Assembly (NCBI GenBank): GCA_902784045.1
Contig: CACZTE010000233.1
Coordinates: forward strand, 1-5,303
Direction: 5' to 3'
Length of the DNA stretch: 5,303 bases
Origin: an uncultured Eubacterium sp.
Lineage (GTDB): Bacteria; Bacillota; Clostridia; Eubacteriales; Eubacteriaceae
Numbering within the stretch: the first letter of the stretch is position 1; each line of letters begins with the position of its first letter. The translations under genes were made by a program, and so were the position numbers. The notes under the pieces are model-generated. The model was given only the letters and a program-made list of their open reading frames with translations. It had not been told where the DNA came from and did no database searches. Shown one piece after another: positions 1-5,303 of the stretch.

Positions 1-25
1 CAAAACAGTATAACGCAAATCCAAC

Positions 26-54
26 TTGAATAAAACTGAATCCTTCGTTATAAT
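26..54 (+). promoter_or_regulatory. Sigma-A type promoter for the GH25 lysozyme gene
   Basis: A -35 box TTGAAT (26-31, 4 of 6 matches to TTGACA) lies 17 bases before a perfect -10 box TATAAT (49-54). Transcription would start near position 61, giving a leader of only about 24 nt before the ATG at 85, with the RBS inside it. The optimal spacing and perfect -10 make this one of the best promoters in the window. It suggests the lysozyme gene starts its own transcript rather than being read from upstream. Not tested; inferred from sequence alone. Confidence 0.75.
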
Positions 55-72
55 CAGAAATAATTTCCATAT

Positions 73-79
73 AGGAGAG
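73..79 (+). promoter_or_regulatory. Ribosome binding site of the GH25 gene
   Basis: AGGAGAG lies 5 bases before the ATG at 85, a good Shine-Dalgarno at proper spacing. It supports that ATG as the start. Confidence 0.8.
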
Positions 80-84
80 AGAAA

Positions 85-819
85 ATGCTTGATCTTTTTA
101 AAAAATATAGTTTCTGGATTGCTATTGTGGCAATTATTCTATTAATATTGTCCTGGATCAGTCTCGGAACTTCTACGAAATATAATCTTGATCGAAGTAA
201 TACCCAATTAATTCGGGGTGTTGATGTGTCAACTTATCAAGGAGATATCAATTGGGAAGCTTTTGATGCTCAGGATATTCGTTTTGCTTTTATTAAAGCG
301 ACGGAAGGCAGTTGTTTTGCTGATGAAACCTTTGAAAAAAATGCCGAATCAGCTGAAAAACACGGAATTTATGTCGGAGCATACATGTTCTATGACTATT
401 CGGAAAGCGCCGATAAACAAGTTGAACAATTCATCAAAACCGTTCCCAAAAAAGCTAAACGGCTTCCTCCCGTTATTGATGTGGAAAATTTACCTTTAGA
501 TGATTTGTCATCTTTTGATAATACGATAAAAGAGATTAATACGATTGTTGTTAGATTAAAAGAAACATACGGGAAAACGCCGATTATTTATGCTAATCAT
601 AATACTTACGATACTTATATCGCCACACGTTTTTCGGATTGTCCGATTTGGATCAGCGATTATTCCAGCACGGAACCTGTGCTATCAGATGGGAGGAACT
701 GGACATTTTGGCAGTATTCCAACCGCGGCCTTTTGTTTGAAACAAAAGGTTCGGAACGCTTTGTAGATATGAATCTTTTTAACGGAGATATTAACGCGCT
801 TAAAGCATTTCTTAATTAA
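85..819 (+). CDS. Membrane-anchored GH25 family lysozyme (N-acetylmuramidase)
   Basis: This 244-residue protein is a glycoside hydrolase family 25 member. The family cleaves the beta-1,4 bond between N-acetylmuramic acid and N-acetylglucosamine in peptidoglycan. Residues about 9-27 form one hydrophobic helix after a short Lys-containing N-terminus; no signal peptidase site is obvious, so a signal anchor with the enzyme outside the membrane is likely. The GH25 domain fills about 43-244. Visible motifs are RGVDVSTYQG (44-53, with catalytic-site Asp47), FIKATEG (69-75), IDVE (131-134, Asp132 and Glu134 matching the family's acidic pair), WISDY (189-193), FWQYS (208-212) and VDMNLF (227-232). Cys77 and Cys186 might pair outside the cell. 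There are no cell-wall-binding repeats, so this is a minimal single-domain enzyme. The start is set by the RBS at 73-79. Family assignment is firm; the physiological role (wall remodelling, division or lysis of other cells) is not visible. Confidence 0.92.
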   Translation: MLDLFKKYSFWIAIVAIILLILSWISLGTSTKYNLDRSNTQLIRGVDVSTYQGDINWEAFDAQDIRFAFIKATEGSCFADETFEKNAESAEKHGIYVGAYMFYDYSESADKQVEQFIKTVPKKAKRLPPVIDVENLPLDDLSSFDNTIKEINTIVVRLKETYGKTPIIYANHNTYDTYIATRFSDCPIWISDYSSTEPVLSDGRNWTFWQYSNRGLLFETKGSERFVDMNLFNGDINALKAFLN

Positions 820-925
820 AAATGATTATTATCATCAACTAGCTTAATAATGGCATAAATTGGTTGATTAACAACTTTCAACTTTTCAAAAAACGGATGG
901 TTGAAAATATACATATAAATAATAC
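820..925. other. Spacer between lysozyme gene and topA promoter, with inverted repeats
   Basis: This AT-rich stretch has no plausible gene; the only ATG-started frames are a few codons long. ATGAT/ATCAT (822-826 and 831-835) lies just after the lysozyme stop but is weak and lacks a T-run, so it is not a convincing terminator. GTTG/CAAC (863-866 and 872-875) is a second small hairpin. Further on, TTGAAAA (901-907) can pair with TTTTCAA (883-889), and the overlapping GTTGAAA (900-906) can pair with TTTCAAC (876-882). These two stems exclude each other. They end about 20 bases before the topA -35 box. Confidence 0.5.
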
Positions 926-954
926 TTGAAAAACACTGTTGTCGGTCTTAAAAT
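926..954 (+). promoter_or_regulatory. Sigma-A type promoter for topA
   Basis: TTGAAA (926-931, 5 of 6 matches to TTGACA) is followed after 17 bases by TAAAAT (949-954, 5 of 6 matches to TATAAT). Transcription would begin near 961, giving a leader of about 32 nt to the TTG start of topA. It probably drives topA-hslV-hslU. topA promoters respond to DNA supercoiling in several bacteria; nothing here proves that for this one. Confidence 0.75.
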
Positions 955-978
955 GGCGAACAGGAATTAACAAATAGC

Positions 979-984
979 AGGAGG
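979..984 (+). promoter_or_regulatory. Ribosome binding site that fixes the TTG start of topA
   Basis: A perfect AGGAGG ends 8 bases before the TTG at 993. The ATG at 985 directly abuts the AGGAGG, is out of frame and meets TGA after three codons, so it cannot be the start. The RBS therefore decides for the non-ATG initiator. Confidence 0.85.
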
Positions 985-992
985 ATGAGCCT

Positions 993-3053
993 TTGAGTAC
1001 GTTAGTGATTGTAGAATCGCCGGCTAAGGCAAAAACCATAAAAAAATATTTACCCCAAGGTTATCGGGTTCAGGCAACAATGGGTCATGTGATCGACTTG
1101 CCTAAAAGCCGCATCGGCATTCACGTCGATGATCATTTTAAACCCGACTATATTACAATTCGCGGTAAAGGGGAATTGTTGAGCAATTTAAAAAAAGAAG
1201 CGAAAAAAAGCGACAAAATTCTTCTGGCAACTGACCCCGATCGTGAAGGCGAGGCAATTTCCTGGCATGTGGCAAATAAACTTGGAATAGAGCCGGAAAG
1301 CGCATGTCGTATTGAATTTCATGAAATTACGAAAAACGCTGTCAATCAGGCACTAAAGAATGTCCGAGCGATTGATATGGATTTGGTGGATGCCCAGCAG
1401 GCCCGTCGTGTTTTAGATCGGTTGGTGGGTTATTCACTCAGTCCTTTTTTGTGGGACAAGGTAAAAAAAGGATTGAGTGGAGGACGTGTTCAATCTGTTG
1501 TGACAAGAATTATTGTTGACAGAGAAAAAGAAATCGAGCAATTTGTTCCTGAAGAGTATTGGAAAATTAACTTGTTATTAAAACACGATGATTCAGCACC
1601 TTTCACGGCAAACTTTTATTCGGAAAACGGAAAGAAAATTACCATTCCCAACGAGGAAGAAGCTTTGCGTCTGGAGAGCATAATTAACGATCATCGTGAT
1701 AATATTCTAGTCGGTGATGTCACATCAAAAACCAAATATCAAAAACCTCCATTGCCTTTTACGACCAGTACGTTGCAGCAGACGGCTTATAAAGCTCTTG
1801 GATTTAATACGCAACGAACAATGCGCATCGCTCAGCAGCTTTTTGAAGGTGTCACAATAGCAGGAAGAGGGCAGATCGGTTTAATCACTTACATCCGAAC
1901 TGATTCCACCAGACTCGCGTCAGAAGCAGTGGATGGCGCGCATCGGTTCATTAACAATCATTTTGGAGATAACTATCTGGGAAATGGTAAAAAGGCTGCC
2001 AAAAAGAAAAATATACAAGATGCCCATGAAGCCATTCGGCCTGTCGATGTCTTTTTGACGCCTGATGATGTTAAAGATTCGTTGGAAAGAGATCAATACA
2101 GATTATACCAATTAATCTGGGAACGTATGATTGCCAGTCAAATGGCGTCTGCCGTTTATGATAACACTAAAGCTGATGTGCTTTGCGGGCCGTTAAAATT
2201 TGTTGTAAGCGGAGAATTGATGCGTTTTGACGGATTTACGCGCGTGTTAAAATCCTCCGCGAAAAAAGATAATCCGCTTCCCGTACTTCAAAAAGGCATG
2301 ATCTTGGATTTGATTAAGCTTAATAAGGAACAGAAGTTTACCCAGCCGCCCTCTCGTTTTAACGAAGCGTCATTGGTTAAATATCTGGAAGAAAACGGAA
2401 TAGGCCGTCCAAGTACATATGCGCCCACAATCGCGACAATTAAAAATCGCTATTATGTTGAAGTCAAGGATAAATTGTTTTATCCGACAGAGCTTGGAAT
2501 AAAGGTAACCGAATTGATGGAAACTTATTTTCCCGATATTGTCGATGTCAAATTCACGGCAAAAATGGAAAATGAGCTGGATGAAGTGGCAAACGGAAAA
2601 CGCAATTGGGTTAAACTGATGGAAGGATTTTACGGTCCTTTCGAAAAAGAAATGGCTCATGCAAAAAGCACAGCCGAAAACGTAAAAATAGAAGATCCAC
2701 TGTCGGATGAGTTTTGTGAGATTTGCGGTCGACAAATGGTTATCAAAAACGGCAAGTACGGTAAATTCCTTGCTTGTCCCGGATATCCGGATTGTAAAAA
2801 CACCAAACCCTATTTAGAAAAAACCGGCGGAATTTGCCCCGAATGCGGAGGAGATCTCGTTAAGCGCAAATCGAAAAAAGGGAGAACATTTTATTCGTGT
2901 TCAAATTATCCCAAATGCGAATACGTCAGTTGGGATACACCGACTTCTCAAAAATGTCCTGTTTGCGGAAATACCATGTTCACAAAGGGATTCGGAAAAC
3001 GCAAACGAACCTATTGCGCGTATTGCGAATCGCATAATCAAAAAGCAAATTAA
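993..3053 (+). CDS. topA: DNA topoisomerase I (type IA), TTG start
   Basis: TopA relaxes negatively supercoiled DNA by cutting one strand through a 5'-phosphotyrosine link, with Mg2+, in the cytoplasm. At 686 residues it is near the usual Bacillota length (about 690). The N-terminal Toprim domain shows LVIVESPAKAKT (4-15, Glu8) and DPDREGE (81-87, the acidic metal-binding triad). Next come the conserved LDRLVGY (141-147) and SGGRVQS (162-168). The nucleophile is Tyr300 in GLITYIRTDS (296-305). HEAIRP (345-350) and GIGRPSTYAPTI (469-480) are further family motifs. The C-terminus carries three complete four-cysteine zinc ribbons: Cys575/578/595/601, Cys615/618/636/642 and Cys655/658/675/678. 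The start is TTG, fixed by the AGGAGG at 979-984 and giving MSTLVIVES, the expected family N-terminus. TAA is followed at once by an in-frame TGA (3054-3056), a tandem stop. It probably heads the operon with hslV and hslU. The gene looks intact. Confidence 0.98.
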   Translation: MSTLVIVESPAKAKTIKKYLPQGYRVQATMGHVIDLPKSRIGIHVDDHFKPDYITIRGKGELLSNLKKEAKKSDKILLATDPDREGEAISWHVANKLGIEPESACRIEFHEITKNAVNQALKNVRAIDMDLVDAQQARRVLDRLVGYSLSPFLWDKVKKGLSGGRVQSVVTRIIVDREKEIEQFVPEEYWKINLLLKHDDSAPFTANFYSENGKKITIPNEEEALRLESIINDHRDNILVGDVTSKTKYQKPPLPFTTSTLQQTAYKALGFNTQRTMRIAQQLFEGVTIAGRGQIGLITYIRTDSTRLASEAVDGAHRFINNHFGDNYLGNGKKAAKKKNIQDAHEAIRPVDVFLTPDDVKDSLERDQYRLYQLIWERMIASQMASAVYDNTKADVLCGPLKFVVSGELMRFDGFTRVLKSSAKKDNPLPVLQKGMILDLIKLNKEQKFTQPPSRFNEASLVKYLEENGIGRPSTYAPTIATIKNRYYVEVKDKLFYPTELGIKVTELMETYFPDIVDVKFTAKMENELDEVANGKRNWVKLMEGFYGPFEKEMAHAKSTAENVKIEDPLSDEFCEICGRQMVIKNGKYGKFLACPGYPDCKNTKPYLEKTGGICPECGGDLVKRKSKKGRTFYSCSNYPKCEYVSWDTPTSQKCPVCGNTMFTKGFGKRKRTYCAYCESHNQKAN

Positions 3054-3103
3054 TGAAAAAAATCAATTTATGAATCAAACAACATGATTAATCAAGAATA
3101 ATC

Positions 3104-3108
3104 GGAGG
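3104..3108 (+). promoter_or_regulatory. Ribosome binding site of hslV
   Basis: GGAGG lies 4 bases before the ATG at 3113, a slightly tight spacing. The 59-nt gap from the topA stop holds no promoter with good -35 and -10 boxes and no terminator-like hairpin, so hslV is likely co-transcribed with topA. A perfect 10-base palindrome, TGATTAATCA (3085-3094), lies in the gap; it is too AT-rich to form a stable hairpin. Confidence 0.75.
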
Positions 3109-3112
3109 AAAT

Positions 3113-3643
3113 ATGTTAAAAGCAACAACCATTATCGGTATTCGTCATAATGGAAAGTCCGCCATCGCGGGTGATGGACAAGTGACGATGGGCGAATCGG
3201 TCATTATGAAAAAGACCGCCAAAAAAGTCAGAAGACTCTATCATGGAAAAGTAATTTCCGGTTTCGCGGGAACCGTTGCCGACGCCTTTACATTAGCCGA
3301 GCTTTTTGAGCATAAACTTGAGGAATATAACGGCAATCTCCGCAGAGCGGCTGTGGAACTTGCCAAAGACTGGCGCTCTGATAAGGTGCTTCGAAAACTC
3401 GAAGCTCTTTTGATAGTGATGGACGCCGAGGATATGCTCATCATTTCCGGCACCGGAGAAGTCATTGAACCCGATGACGGGATTGCAGCCATAGGCTCCG
3501 GTGGCAACTACGCTCTTGCTGCGGCCAGAGCTTTAAAAGCGCATTCCGATTTAAGCGCGGAAGAAATCGCTTATGAATCTTTAAAAATCGCATCGGATAT
3601 TTGCGTGTATACTAACGACAACATCATTGTGGAAAGTTTGTAG
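3113..3643 (+). CDS. hslV: ATP-dependent protease peptidase subunit HslV (ClpQ)
   Basis: HslV is the proteasome-like threonine peptidase of the cytoplasmic HslVU (ClpQY) protease; a double hexamer degrades proteins unfolded and fed in by HslU. The 176 residues match the usual length. Residues 1-4 (MLKA) look like a short propeptide, with Thr5-Thr6-Ile7 as the mature N-terminus; Thr5 would be the nucleophile. Other marks are AGDGQVTMG (19-27), with Asp21 at the conserved active-site position, the basic KKVRRLY (37-43) with the expected active-site lysine, GFAG (50-53), DAFTL (57-61), ELAKDWR (82-88), IGSGG (127-131) and CVYTND (164-169). The sequence is closer to Bacillus ClpQ as I remember it than to the E. 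coli protein. The start has a good RBS and no nearer in-frame ATG. Its TAG stop is 7 bases before the preferred hslU start, implying translational coupling. Intact. Confidence 0.97.
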   Translation: MLKATTIIGIRHNGKSAIAGDGQVTMGESVIMKKTAKKVRRLYHGKVISGFAGTVADAFTLAELFEHKLEEYNGNLRRAAVELAKDWRSDKVLRKLEALLIVMDAEDMLIISGTGEVIEPDDGIAAIGSGGNYALAAARALKAHSDLSAEEIAYESLKIASDICVYTNDNIIVESL

Positions 3644-3650
3644 GATGATC

Positions 3651-5087
3651 ATGAAAAGAGAAATGAAAGAACTGACTCCCCGGGTCATTGTCAATGAGCT
3701 AGACCGTTACATTATCGGTCAGGATAAGGCCAAAAAAGCGGTCGCTGTTGCTCTTCGCAACCGATATCGCCGTTCGTTACTCTCTGAGGAAATCAGAGAA
3801 GAAATCACCCCTAAAAATATCATTCTGATGGGGCCGACGGGTGTCGGGAAAACCGAAATTGCAAGACGCATTGCCAGATTGGTCAGCGCGCCTTTTATCA
3901 AAGTGGAAGCTACAAAATTTACCGAAGTCGGATACGTTGGCCGCGATGTGGAATCTATGGTCAGAGATTTAGTTACAACCTCTATCCGCATGGTTCAGCA
4001 ACAGAAAATGGAAGAGGTTAAAACCGAAGCCGAAAAACGCGCCAATCGAATCATTTTGGACGCTCTGGCGCCTAAAATCAAAAAAGATAATAAAAAAGAA
4101 ACGCTGGTCAATCCCTTTGATCTGCTTTCAAAAGGCATGACAAACGGGACCGCTGACGCATCAACCGAGCAACCGGAAGATCCGGAAGAAAAAAAGATTC
4201 GTCTTGAAAAACGCAGTGAAATTGAAAAAGCGCTGATGGATGGAAAATTGGAAGATGAGGTCATCGACATTGAAGTGGATGACGATTTATCAAAATCGAT
4301 CGGTGTCATGGCCGGCATGAGCGAAGATATGACCATCGAAATTGGCAATATCTTTGACGGTCTGCTTCCCGGTAAAAAGAAAAAGAAAAAACGTCATTTG
4401 TCGGTTAAAGACGCCAGAGAAGTGCTCATTAATCAAGAAGGGCAAAAATTAATCGATATGGATGAAGTTCATGAGCAGGGCTTAAGAGAAGCAGAACAAA
4501 ACGGTATTATTTTCATTGATGAAATAGATAAAATCATTGCCAGCGGCGCCGCGGCGCATGGGCCGGATGTGTCCAGAGAAGGCGTTCAGCGCGATATTTT
4601 GCCGATTGTCGAAGGCAGCACCATTAATACCAAATACGGACCCGTCAAAACAGACTTTATGCTCTTTATCGGCGCCGGCGCTTTCCATGTTGCTAAAATT
4701 GAGGATATGATTCCCGAGCTTCAAGGCCGTTTCCCGGTAAGCGTCACGTTGGAAAGCTTGACGGTGGATGATTTTGTCGCGATTTTGACCCAGCCGGAAA
4801 ATGCCGTTGTTAAACAATACACCTCACTGCTCGAGACAGAAGGCATCCATTTGGATTTCAAAGAAGACGCTCTACGCGCCATTGCCGAGATTGCATTTAA
4901 CAAAAACGAAGAGGAAGAGAATATCGGAGCGAGAAGACTGCACACGGTCTTTGAAGAACTCCTTGAAGAAGTGTCATTTTACGCCAGTGACTACGACCAG
5001 GATGTCTTTGTCATCGACACAAATTATGTTAATTCCGTGTTCAAATCTGAAGAAAAAGCAAAAAGTTACGACAAATATTTGCTTTAA
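3651..5087 (+). CDS. hslU: ATP-dependent protease ATPase subunit HslU (ClpY)
   Basis: HslU is the AAA+ hexameric unfoldase that feeds substrates to HslV. Numbering from the ATG at 3651 (478 residues): LTPRVIV and IIGQDKAKKAV at the N-terminus, Walker A GPTGVGKT (61-68), pore loop GYVG (94-97), the variable I domain about 105-240, Walker B with FIDEID (288-293), arginine finger Arg360 in ELQGRFP, sensor-2 Arg428-429 in NIGARRLHT, and a C-terminal tail ending YDKYLL, of the kind that docks into HslV. E. coli HslU has 443 residues and B. subtilis ClpY 467, so this is slightly long, mostly in the acidic I domain, which ends in a Lys-rich run (3' part near 4374-4391). The start is uncertain: ATG 3645 has GGAAAG (3631-3636) at 8 bases, ATG 3651 has AGGA (3642-3645) at 5 bases, and ATG 3663 gives the N-terminus most like Bacillus ClpY but has a weak RBS. 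The product is sure. Confidence 0.96.
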   Translation: MKREMKELTPRVIVNELDRYIIGQDKAKKAVAVALRNRYRRSLLSEEIREEITPKNIILMGPTGVGKTEIARRIARLVSAPFIKVEATKFTEVGYVGRDVESMVRDLVTTSIRMVQQQKMEEVKTEAEKRANRIILDALAPKIKKDNKKETLVNPFDLLSKGMTNGTADASTEQPEDPEEKKIRLEKRSEIEKALMDGKLEDEVIDIEVDDDLSKSIGVMAGMSEDMTIEIGNIFDGLLPGKKKKKKRHLSVKDAREVLINQEGQKLIDMDEVHEQGLREAEQNGIIFIDEIDKIIASGAAAHGPDVSREGVQRDILPIVEGSTINTKYGPVKTDFMLFIGAGAFHVAKIEDMIPELQGRFPVSVTLESLTVDDFVAILTQPENAVVKQYTSLLETEGIHLDFKEDALRAIAEIAFNKNEEEENIGARRLHTVFEELLEEVSFYASDYDQDVFVIDTNYVNSVFKSEEKAKSYDKYLL

Positions 5088-5090
5088 AGC

Positions 5091-5119
5091 TTGCATAGTG
5101 TAAGATTATCCGTTAAAAT
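5091..5119 (+). promoter_or_regulatory. Putative promoter for rpsB
   Basis: TTGCAT (5091-5096, 3 of 6 matches to TTGACA) and TAAAAT (5114-5119, 5 of 6 matches to TATAAT) are 17 bases apart. Transcription would start near 5126, leaving a leader of about 95 nt that contains the hairpin at 5142-5198. The weak -35 makes this less sure than the other two promoters here. It begins 3 bases after the hslU stop; no terminator is visible between, so read-through from hslU is also possible. Confidence 0.5.
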
Positions 5120-5132
5120 ACAAAAGTTGTAT
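5118..5132. repeat. Short inverted repeat over the rpsB -10/start region
   Basis: ATACAA (5118-5123) and TTGTAT (5127-5132) are perfect inverted copies around AAG. The repeat overlaps the end of the putative -10 box and the expected transcription start. It could be an operator or a small 5' hairpin; at 6 bp per arm in AT-rich DNA, chance is a real alternative. Confidence 0.4.
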
Positions 5133-5141
5133 CAATACTCA

Positions 5142-5198
5142 CATTTTCTAAAAGCGGCTCCGGTGCCTTCGGGTGAAACCCCGCTAAAAAAGAAAATG
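5142..5198 (+). ncRNA. Candidate structured mRNA leader of rpsB
   Basis: A long irregular hairpin can be drawn by hand. P1 is 8 perfect pairs, CATTTTCT (5142-5149) with AGAAAATG (5191-5198). An A-rich internal loop follows, then P2, AGCGG (5153-5157) with CCGCT (5181-5185). A CUCC bulge (5158-5161) precedes P3, GGU (5162-5164) with ACC (5178-5180). A GAA bulge (5175-5177) separates P4, GCC (5165-5167) with GGU (5172-5174), capped by UUCG (5168-5171), a very stable C(UUCG)G loop. The CUCC bulge is complementary to GGAG (5211-5214) of the rpsB RBS. No U-run follows, so this is not a terminator on this strand. In E. coli uS2 represses its own rpsB-tsf mRNA through the leader; a similar role here is inference. 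Confidence 0.5.
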
Positions 5199-5209
5199 GA
5201 AGAAAAACC

Positions 5210-5215
5210 AGGAGG
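5210..5215 (+). promoter_or_regulatory. Ribosome binding site of rpsB
   Basis: A perfect AGGAGG sits 5 bases before the ATG at 5221 and 11 bases after the leader hairpin. Its GGAG could pair with the CUCC bulge at 5158-5161, which would hide the site from the ribosome. Confidence 0.85.
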
Positions 5216-5220
5216 AAATT

Positions 5221-5303
5221 ATGGCTATTGTAACAATGAAACAACTGCTTGAAGCAGGTGTCCATTTCGGACATCAAACCAGACGTTGGAATCCGAAGAT
5301 GGC
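5221..5303 (+). CDS. rpsB: 30S ribosomal protein S2 (uS2), 5' part only
   Basis: Only the first 27 full codons are present; the gene runs off the window. The visible peptide begins MAIVTMKQLLEAGVHFGHQT and continues RRWNPKM, the hallmark N-terminus of bacterial uS2 (LLEAGVHFGHQTRRWNPKM is highly conserved). uS2 binds late to the 30S subunit at the head-body junction and, with bS1, is needed for mRNA binding. In most bacteria tsf (elongation factor Ts) follows rpsB, so tsf is expected just beyond the window. The start is set by the AGGAGG at 5210-5215. The gene has its own putative promoter and a structured leader, so it is probably regulated apart from topA-hslVU. Confidence 0.97.
   Translation, partial: MAIVTMKQLLEAGVHFGHQTRRWNPKM

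Noticed and set aside
822..835. ATGATTATTATCAT after the lysozyme stop, as a Fur-like box or terminator
   Set aside because: It is shorter than the Fur 7-1-7 palindrome, lies behind the gene rather than at a promoter, and has no T-run or GC-rich stem.
985..996. Mini-frame ATG AGC CTT TGA overlapping the topA TTG start, as a possible leader peptide
   Set aside because: Its ATG directly touches the AGGAGG with no spacer, so ribosomes should not start there; the 8-base spacing fits the TTG at 993.
2370..2735. Minus-strand open frame inside topA, and similar antisense frames inside hslV and hslU
   Set aside because: They lie opposite strongly conserved coding sequence, lack good RBS and promoter signals, and their translations show no recognisable domains.
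3053..3073. Six-codon frame starting in TAATG after topA
   Set aside because: It is too short, has no RBS and no recognisable product.
3085..3102. TGATTAATCA palindrome and AATAAT as an hslV promoter or operator
   Set aside because: AATAAT runs straight into the RBS, so the start would fall at the Shine-Dalgarno, and no -35 box sits at correct spacing.
4371..4395. A-rich run encoding lysines in hslU as a programmed frameshift site
   Set aside because: The in-frame codons do not give a canonical X XXY YYZ heptamer, and the zero frame continues through a full conserved HslU C-terminus.
5149..5185. rpsB leader hairpin as a terminator, on either strand
   Set aside because: On the + strand no U-run follows and rpsB lies directly ahead. 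On the - strand only a short TTTT follows the stem and no gene is read in that direction.

Overview
The window reads as ordinary chromosomal DNA from a low-GC Gram-positive bacterium (Bacillota). The encoded TopA, HslV and HslU resemble the Bacillus-type proteins as I remember them. Trp is encoded by TGG, no in-frame TGA occurs in the reading frames, and the stops are TAA, TAA, TAG and TAA, so translation table 11 fits. Class or order cannot be fixed from this window; a wall-bearing member of Bacilli, or a lineage near Erysipelotrichia, is my best inference.

Layout, all on the + strand: (1) 1-84, a strong sigma-A type promoter and RBS; (2) 85-819, a membrane-anchored GH25 lysozyme-like muramidase; (3) 820-992, a 173-nt AT-rich spacer with overlapping inverted repeats and a near-consensus promoter for topA; (4) 993-3053, complete DNA topoisomerase I (topA) with a TTG start; (5) 3113-3643, hslV, and (6) about 3651-5087, hslU, together the HslVU two-component ATP-dependent protease; (7) 5088-5220, a 133-nt leader with a putative promoter, a short inverted repeat and a well-formed hairpin just before the ribosome binding site; (8) 5221-5303, the first 27 full codons of rpsB (ribosomal protein uS2), cut by the window edge.

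topA, hslV and hslU are probably one transcript: the topA-hslV gap is 59 nt with no convincing promoter or terminator, and the hslV stop and hslU start almost touch. The order is a shortened form of the classical Bacillus arrangement topA-trmFO-xerC-hslV-hslU-codY, followed further on by rpsB-tsf. trmFO, xerC and codY are missing here, and a lysozyme gene sits where dprA often lies upstream of topA.

The gene content is well known and I found no undescribed multi-gene system. The most interesting element is the structured rpsB leader. It can fold into an irregular hairpin capped by a C(UUCG)G loop, with an unpaired CUCC bulge complementary to GGAG of the rpsB Shine-Dalgarno. That suggests possible translational autoregulation by uS2, which is inference. 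No convincing Rho-independent terminator, tRNA, rRNA, CRISPR or mobile element was seen.
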